Source of the DNA: Amycolatopsis suaedae
GTDB lineage: Bacteria > Actinomycetota > Actinomycetes > Mycobacteriales > Pseudonocardiaceae
Length of the DNA stretch: 64,000 bases
Direction: 5' to 3'
NCBI RefSeq assembly: GCF_004214935.1
Contig: NZ_SFCC01000005.1
Span: forward strand, 186,001 to 250,000
Position 1 is the stretch's first letter. Each line of letters opens with the position of its first letter. The notes under the pieces were generated by a model. That model saw nothing but the letters and a program-made list of their open reading frames with translations, was not told where the DNA came from and did not search any database. A program made the position numbers and the translations under genes. This document shows, piece after piece, positions 59,065-64,000 of this stretch.

Positions 59065-60392
59065 ATCTGCGCCGTCCTGTCACCGTCGCCATCGGCGCCG
59101 CCCTGCTGCTGGCCGCCTGCACCCCGGGAGGGGGCTCGTCCGACCGCCCGGCCGAGCGTCCGGCGGGTGAGGTCCGCACCGACGTCGCCGCGATGGGCCA
59201 GGTGACGCTGACCATCTGGGACCAGGAGACCCGCGCCGGCCAGGAACAGCAGATCACCCGGCTCAACGAGCAGTTCCAGCGCACCTACCCCAACATCAAG
59301 ATCAACCGGGTGCCCCGCTCGTTCGACGACCTGCGCAACACCGTCAAGCTCGGGCTGTCCGGCAACGAGGCCCCCGACATCGCCCAGGTCAACAACGGCA
59401 AGCAGGACATGGGCGCGTTCGTGAAGGCCGGGCTGCTGCTGCCGATGGACGGCTACGCCCAGGCCTACCAGTGGACGACCCGCTACCCCGAGTCGGTCCG
59501 CAAGCTCGCGTCCTATCCGGACAGTGGTGACGTCCTCGGCGAGGGCAAGCTCTACGGGGTGCCGCAGACCGGTGAGCTGGTCGGCATCTACTACAACAAG
59601 ACCAAGCTCACCGAGCTGGGCATCAAGCCGCCGACGACCTGGGCCGAGTTCGACGAGGCACTGGCCAAGGCCAAGGCGGCCGGCCAGCTGCCGATCCAGT
59701 TCGGCAACCTGGAGAAGAGCGCCGGTCCGTACCTGTTCGGCATGGCCATGCACCGCAACTCCCAGCCCGGCGTGGAAGCGGCACTCGCCACCGGCCGCCC
59801 GGAGGCCAGCTGGCCGACCGACGCCAACCGCGCGGCGGCCCGGCAGCTGCTGGACTGGTCGGCCAAGGGCTACCTGACGCCGGGCTTCGCCGGGCTGAAG
59901 AACGACGACGCGTGGGCGAACTTCGCCAAGGGACAGGGCGTGTTCCACATCAACGGCACCTGGCTGACCCCCGACCTCAAGGCCGCCATGGGCGACTCGG
60001 TCGGCTTCCTGCGCCCGCCCGGCGAGGCGGTCACCGGCGGCACCGGCCTGCCGTGGGCCATCAGCGCCAAGAGCAAGAACCCGGACGCGGCGGCCGCCTA
60101 CATCAACTTCATCACCTCGCCCGACGCCATGAAGGTGCTCGCGGAGACGTCGAACCTGCCCGTGCTCGACGCGGGCAAGCAGACCGTCAGCGGCCTGCAG
60201 AAGGACGTCTTCGACGCCTGGCAGTCGGCGTCGACGTCGCCCGGCCTGGTGCCCTACCTCGACTACGCCACGCCCAACGCCTACGAGGTGGTCAGCGACT
60301 CGATCGAGCAGCTGCTGAGCGGGGCACTCGACCCGGAGGCGTTCCTCGGCAGGTTGCAGGCCGACCTGGACGCGAGCCGTGGCGGCAGGTGA
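59061..60392 (+). CDS. Family 1 sugar-binding lipoprotein of ABC importer
   Basis: A 443-residue lipoprotein, lipobox LAAC with Cys20. Family strings: VTLTIWDQETRAGQEQQITRL, SGNEAPDIAQVNNG, GVPQTGELVGIYYNKTKL, GQGVFHINGTWLTPDL and PDAAAAYINFITSPDAMK. It should deliver an oligosaccharide to the two following permeases. GTG start overlaps the kinase stop. No ATPase gene in the cluster; a shared MsiK-like ATPase is expected. Confidence 0.92.
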   Translation: MNLRRPVTVAIGAALLLAACTPGGGSSDRPAERPAGEVRTDVAAMGQVTLTIWDQETRAGQEQQITRLNEQFQRTYPNIKINRVPRSFDDLRNTVKLGLSGNEAPDIAQVNNGKQDMGAFVKAGLLLPMDGYAQAYQWTTRYPESVRKLASYPDSGDVLGEGKLYGVPQTGELVGIYYNKTKLTELGIKPPTTWAEFDEALAKAKAAGQLPIQFGNLEKSAGPYLFGMAMHRNSQPGVEAALATGRPEASWPTDANRAAARQLLDWSAKGYLTPGFAGLKNDDAWANFAKGQGVFHINGTWLTPDLKAAMGDSVGFLRPPGEAVTGGTGLPWAISAKSKNPDAAAAYINFITSPDAMKVLAETSNLPVLDAGKQTVSGLQKDVFDAWQSASTSPGLVPYLDYATPNAYEVVSDSIEQLLSGALDPEAFLGRLQADLDASRGGR

Positions 60393-61236
60393 GCCGCGGC
60401 GGGTCGGCTACCTCTACCTCCTCCCGGCACTCGCGGTCTACGGCCTGTTCCTACTGTTCCCGCTGGCGCACAGCGGCTGGCTGTCGCTGTTCGACTGGGA
60501 CGGGCTGAGCCCGGGCACCTGGACGGGGCTGGACAACTACGTCGAGCTGGCCACCGAGGAGGGCGCGCTGGCCGCGTTCGGTCACGTCGCGGTGCTGGTG
60601 GTGTTCTTCGCCGTGCTGCCGGTGTGCATCGGGCTGGTGCTGGCCACCGTGCTGCACCGGACCCGGGTGCGCGGGCTGCCGTTCTTCCGCACCGCATTGT
60701 TCCTGCCGCAGGTCGTGGCCATGGTCGTGGTCGCGGTGGCGTGGCAGCGGATCTACGCGCCCGACGGCACACTCAACGCCGTGCTCGGCACACCGGGACG
60801 CGCGTGGCTGGGTGACGAGGGCACTGCGCTGATGGCGGTCGGTGTCGTCGGCACGTGGGTGCAGACGGGCCTGGCGATGGTGTTGTTCCTCGGCGGCATC
60901 GGCAAGATCTCCGGCGACCTGTTCGACGCGGCCCGCATGGACGGCGCCGGCCCGGTACGGGAGTTCCGCACGGTGATCCTGCCGTCGCTGCGGCCGGAGA
61001 TCGGGGTGGCGCTGACGCTGACCGTCATCGCCGCGCTGCGCACGTTCGACCTGGTGTACATGATGACGCCGCAGGGCGGTCCGGGCGGCTCGACGACGGT
61101 GCCCGCCTACGAGATCTACCAGCGGGCGTTCCACAGTGGACAGGTGGGCTCGGCCGCCGCCATGGGCGTCACGATCACGCTGCTGGCGTTCGCCGTCACC
61201 TTCCTGATCACCCGTATCTCCGGCAGGGAGCGCTGA
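60379..61236 (+). CDS. Sugar ABC transporter permease, MalF type
   Basis: A 285-residue permease with six hydrophobic helices (first VGYLYLLPALAVYGLFLLFPL) and EAA loop FDAARMDGAGPVREF. Its GTG start overlaps the binding-protein gene by 14 bases. The IYAPDGTLNAVLG stretch is the usual periplasmic loop of this half. Works with the next permease. Confidence 0.92.
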   Translation: MAAGEPRRVGYLYLLPALAVYGLFLLFPLAHSGWLSLFDWDGLSPGTWTGLDNYVELATEEGALAAFGHVAVLVVFFAVLPVCIGLVLATVLHRTRVRGLPFFRTALFLPQVVAMVVVAVAWQRIYAPDGTLNAVLGTPGRAWLGDEGTALMAVGVVGTWVQTGLAMVLFLGGIGKISGDLFDAARMDGAGPVREFRTVILPSLRPEIGVALTLTVIAALRTFDLVYMMTPQGGPGGSTTVPAYEIYQRAFHSGQVGSAAAMGVTITLLAFAVTFLITRISGRER

Positions 61237-62042
61237 TGAAGGTCTCCGCGGCCGAACGTACCGGGACCTACGTCATCCTCGGCGTGTTCACAGTCTTCGC
61301 GTTGTACCCGATGGTGGCGATCCTGGTGACCGCGCTGCGTTCCGAGGTCGCCGGCCAGGGCGGGATCCACTGGGAGAACTTCGCCAGGGCGTGGACGCAG
61401 GCCCGGTTCGGCAGCTACCTGCTCAACAGCGTGCTGGTGGCGATCTGCGTGGTCGGGCTGTCGCTGCTGCTGTCCATCCTGGCGGCCTACGCCTTCGGCA
61501 CCATGCGGTTTCGCGGCAGCGGCGTGTTGTTCTACCTCCTGCTGCTCGGGCTGACCGTGCCGGCCGAGTCCGTGGTGGTGCCGCTCTACTTCGACCTGCG
61601 TGACCTCGGGCTGACCGACACCTACGCCTCGCTGATCTTCCCGCAGGTGGCGCAGTCGGTGGCGTTCGGCGTGTTCTGGCTGCGTACCTACTTCCGGTCC
61701 ACGTCGCGCGGGATCGTCGAGGCCGCCCGGCTCGACGGCGCCGGGCACTGGCAGACGCTGTGGCGGATCCTGGTGCCGATGGGCCGCCCGGCGCTGGTGA
61801 CGCTCGCCGTGCTGGTGTTCATGTGGACGTGGAACGAATTCCTGCTCGCCCGGGTCATGATCACCAGCGAGGAGCTGCGGACGGCGCCGCTGGGCCTGCA
61901 GTTCTTCTCCGGGCACGCGACAACGGCCGTGCCGCTGCTGGCGGCGGCCTCGGTGCTGGTGGCGCTGCCCGTCGTCGTGTTGTACCTGTTCCTGCAGCGG
62001 CACTTCATCCGGGGCATGGTGGACGGTTCGGTCAAGGGCTGA
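61236..62042 (+). CDS. Sugar ABC transporter permease, MalG type
   Basis: A 268-residue permease with six helices, EAA loop VEAARLDGAGHWQTLW and the family helix LVFMWTWNEFLLARVM. ATG shares one base with the preceding stop (TGATG). It is followed after 19 bases by a secreted PIG-L deacetylase gene, likely in the same operon. Confidence 0.92.
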   Translation: MKVSAAERTGTYVILGVFTVFALYPMVAILVTALRSEVAGQGGIHWENFARAWTQARFGSYLLNSVLVAICVVGLSLLLSILAAYAFGTMRFRGSGVLFYLLLLGLTVPAESVVVPLYFDLRDLGLTDTYASLIFPQVAQSVAFGVFWLRTYFRSTSRGIVEAARLDGAGHWQTLWRILVPMGRPALVTLAVLVFMWTWNEFLLARVMITSEELRTAPLGLQFFSGHATTAVPLLAAASVLVALPVVVLYLFLQRHFIRGMVDGSVKG

Positions 62043-62061
62043 ATTTCTGGGAGGCAGTGGG

Positions 62062-64000
62062 ATGCGCAAGCTGGTGGCCGGTTCGGCGGCACTGGTCCTG
62101 ATGGCGGGCCTGGCACCGCCCGCCGTGGCCGAGCCCGCCCCGAAGGCGGACCTGGACGTGTTGTTCGTCGGCGCCCATCCCGACGACGAGGCGTCGACGC
62201 TGTCCACCATCGGGCAGCTCGGGCTCAAGGCCGGGGTGGTGACCGTGACCCGCGGCGAGGGCGGCGGCAACGCCGTCGGCCCCGAGGAAGGGCCCGCGCT
62301 CGGCCTCATCCGCGAGGCGGAGGAACGCAAGGCCGTCGGGCGCGCCGGGATCACCGACGTGTTCAACTTCGACAAGGCCGACTTCTACTACACGGTCAGC
62401 TCCCCGCTCACCGAGCAGGCCTGGGGCCACCAGCGGACGCTGGAACAGCTGGTGCGGGTGATCCGGCAGACCCGGCCGGAGATCGTGCTGACCATGGATC
62501 CGGCGCCCTCGCCGGGAAACCACGGCAACCACCAGTACGCCGCCAGGCTGGCGTTCGAGGCCTACACCGCGGCGGCCGACCCGGCGAAGTTCCGCGAGGC
62601 GGGCAGGGCGTGGCCGGTGGCGAAGCTGTTCACCACCGGACTGGACGGCGAGCGCACCACCGGACCGGACTGCGTCGCGAACTTCACCCCCGCCGACCCG
62701 GCCGACCGGGTGTGGGGTGTCTGGGCGGGCGCTACCGGGCCGGGCGGCAAGACGTGGGCGCAGATCGAGCGGGAGGCGCAGCGCGAGTACGCCAGCCAAG
62801 GCTGGGCCGACCGGCCCGACGCGCCGACCGACCCGGCGAAGATCGCCTGCGACTACTTCACCCTGGCCGCGAGCCGGGTCCCGTACCGGGTCGAGAACCG
62901 TGGTGCGGCGGGCATCCTGGACGGTGCCGTCCCGATGGGACCGACGCTGTCCGCGACCGCCGACCGCTACCGCGTGACCGCGGGCGAGCGGGTGACGATC
63001 GACGTGGACTCCTCGGCGCCAGGTGAGGTCACGCTGAGCGCGCCCGAGGGCTGGACCGTGGCCGGCCGCACGGTGACCGTCCCGGCGGACGCCAAGCCGG
63101 GTAAGGCCCGGATCCGGGCCACCGTCGGTTCGGACAGCACGGAGGCGCTCGTCGAGGTGGTGCCGCCGGTGGTGGCCACGCAGGAACAGCTGCCGCAGGT
63201 GGCGCAGTACGACGACTGGGCCCGCCAGGCGGGATTCCCGGACCGGGCGGGCGAAGTGCTGCCGGTGCTCACCGTGCCGTCGGGCGGGACCCGGGACATC
63301 GCCGTGACCGTGCGCAACGAGAGCCCGGTTCCGCAGCGGGGCACGGTGTCGCTGGAGCTGCCCGCCGGGTTCGCCGGCGGGCAGGCGCAGCCCTACCCGG
63401 AGCTGGCGCCGGGCGCCACGCACCGGGTGACGTTCCCGGTGCGCAACACCGACACCGGGCTCGCGCCCGGCAAGGACTACACCTACCGCCTGCACACCTC
63501 CCCCGGCGGCGCCACCACCGCGGCGCTGGAGATCGTGCCCGCCACGGCCATCCCCCGGGCCGCCTCCGCCCCCGCGGTCGACGGCGCCGCGGGCGAGGGC
63601 GAGTACCCCGGGGCGACGCTGGACGTCTCGGCCCGCTGGGAGGGCGACGACTGCGAGTCGGCCGCCGACTGCTCGGGTACCGCGACGCTGTCCTGGCACG
63701 ACGACACGCTGTACGCGCTCGTCGACGTCACCGACGACGTGGCGGGCACGAAGCTGGCCACCGCGGACTGCAAGCGGCACTGGCGCACCGACGCGGTGGA
63801 GCTGGCGATCGACCCGAGGGGCCGGTCGGAGAACACCTCCAGCACCTACAAGCTGGCCGTCCTGCCCGCTACCGCCGACGGCGGTCCGTGTGCGTTCCGC
63901 GACGCCGACAACGCGCAGGGGCCCGCGCCCGGCGTGCGGGTGGCGGCGAAGGTCCGCGAGGGCGGTTACACCGTCGAGGCCGCCATCCCGATGGAGCAGC
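62062..64000 (+). CDS. Secreted PIG-L-type deacetylase with C-terminal carbohydrate-binding-like domain (partial, 3' end outside window)
   Basis: At least 646 residues. Signal peptide (MRKLVAGSAALVLMAGLAPPAVA), then a PIG-L (LmbE) deacetylase domain to about residue 290 with the zinc motif HPDDE at 39-43 and PAPSPGNHGNHQYAARLA supplying another His. Next come beta-sandwich (NPCBM/NEW2-like) segments with TVRNESPVPQRGTVSLELP, then a CBM9-like domain (AVDGAAGEGEYPGATLDVSARW...LYALVDVTDDV) still open at the window edge. It probably removes N-acetyl groups from an extracellular amino-sugar glycan before import by the upstream transporter. ATG with GGGAGG upstream. Confidence 0.88.
   Translation, partial: MRKLVAGSAALVLMAGLAPPAVAEPAPKADLDVLFVGAHPDDEASTLSTIGQLGLKAGVVTVTRGEGGGNAVGPEEGPALGLIREAEERKAVGRAGITDVFNFDKADFYYTVSSPLTEQAWGHQRTLEQLVRVIRQTRPEIVLTMDPAPSPGNHGNHQYAARLAFEAYTAAADPAKFREAGRAWPVAKLFTTGLDGERTTGPDCVANFTPADPADRVWGVWAGATGPGGKTWAQIEREAQREYASQGWADRPDAPTDPAKIACDYFTLAASRVPYRVENRGAAGILDGAVPMGPTLSATADRYRVTAGERVTIDVDSSAPGEVTLSAPEGWTVAGRTVTVPADAKPGKARIRATVGSDSTEALVEVVPPVVATQEQLPQVAQYDDWARQAGFPDRAGEVLPVLTVPSGGTRDIAVTVRNESPVPQRGTVSLELPAGFAGGQAQPYPELAPGATHRVTFPVRNTDTGLAPGKDYTYRLHTSPGGATTAALEIVPATAIPRAASAPAVDGAAGEGEYPGATLDVSARWEGDDCESAADCSGTATLSWHDDTLYALVDVTDDVAGTKLATADCKRHWRTDAVELAIDPRGRSENTSSTYKLAVLPATADGGPCAFRDADNAQGPAPGVRVAAKVREGGYTVEAAIPMEQ

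Overview
The window is high-GC actinobacterial DNA: GTG starts are common, most genes are joined by 1 to 4 base stop/start overlaps, and it carries a CvnABCD conservon, an mce operon, a double-domain mycobacterial-type TetR regulator, CGAAC-N4-GTTCG SOS boxes and a DUF222/HNH (13E12-type) gene. The combination, with a repeated hairpin built on GTGAAGGCCACCTTCA, suggests a member of the Pseudonocardiaceae such as Amycolatopsis. That placement is inference; there is no rRNA or housekeeping marker here. I see no rRNA or tRNA gene, CRISPR array or intact insertion sequence.

Layout. 1-4424 (minus): a secreted GH2 glycosidase, a ribose-type sugar-binding lipoprotein and the start of a sugar ABC ATPase. 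4682-5866: a secreted GH64 beta-1,3-glucanase with a DasR-like box. 6074-8861: a BtuCDF/FecBCD-type importer, divergent from a PLP-dependent ammonia-lyase-like enzyme (8940-9896). 9992-11425: a secreted GH76 alpha-1,6-mannanase, also with a DasR-like box. 11537-20968: a large carbohydrate locus with two cytoplasmic glycosidases, a sugar-phosphate-isomerase-like protein and a dehydrogenase (minus), divergent from an ABC sugar importer and its ROK regulator (plus). 20965-23163: DUF6292, a desaturase with a small upstream coupled gene, and a divergent cold-shock protein. 23239-27333: conservon CvnA-B-C-D followed by a styrene-monooxygenase-like flavoprotein. 27546-34063: an MFS exporter with an SRPBCC protein, an S9 peptidase, SOS-controlled DNA polymerase IV, a small membrane protein and a secreted C39-like protease. 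34177-42910: a complete mce operon (two YrbE permeases, six Mce proteins, one Mce-associated protein) with a tandem-TetR regulator upstream (43047-44225). 44329-49225: an MpaB/DUF2236 oxygenase, a TetR regulator, a secreted M15-like protein, a tandem-MerR regulator and a divergent ABC exporter. 49215-54029: an FGE-fold protein, a VOC protein with a MarR regulator, a GNAT protein, a DinB-like protein, a decayed nuoM fragment and an SOS-boxed HNH endonuclease. 54297-64000: an alpha/beta hydrolase with a TetR regulator, then a second sugar locus (GH4, DeoR; divergent PfkB kinase, ABC importer, secreted PIG-L deacetylase running off the end).

How it fits together. Much of the window is polysaccharide or oligosaccharide use: secreted GH2, GH64 and GH76 enzymes attack plant or fungal wall polymers, and two importers feed cytoplasmic glycosidases and sugar-modifying enzymes. 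Neither of the two complete importer sets has its own ATPase gene, which fits the shared MsiK-type ATPase known from streptomycetes. A second theme is local regulators with visible inverted-repeat operators (tandem TetR/mce, MarR/VOC, TetR/hydrolase, tandem MerR/ABC). The most interesting items are the tandem TetR with two matching operator-like sites at the mce operon and its own promoter, the three hairpins placed 11 to 13 bases after stop codons with strand-specific wobble pairing, and the DasR-like boxes before the GH64 and GH76 genes.
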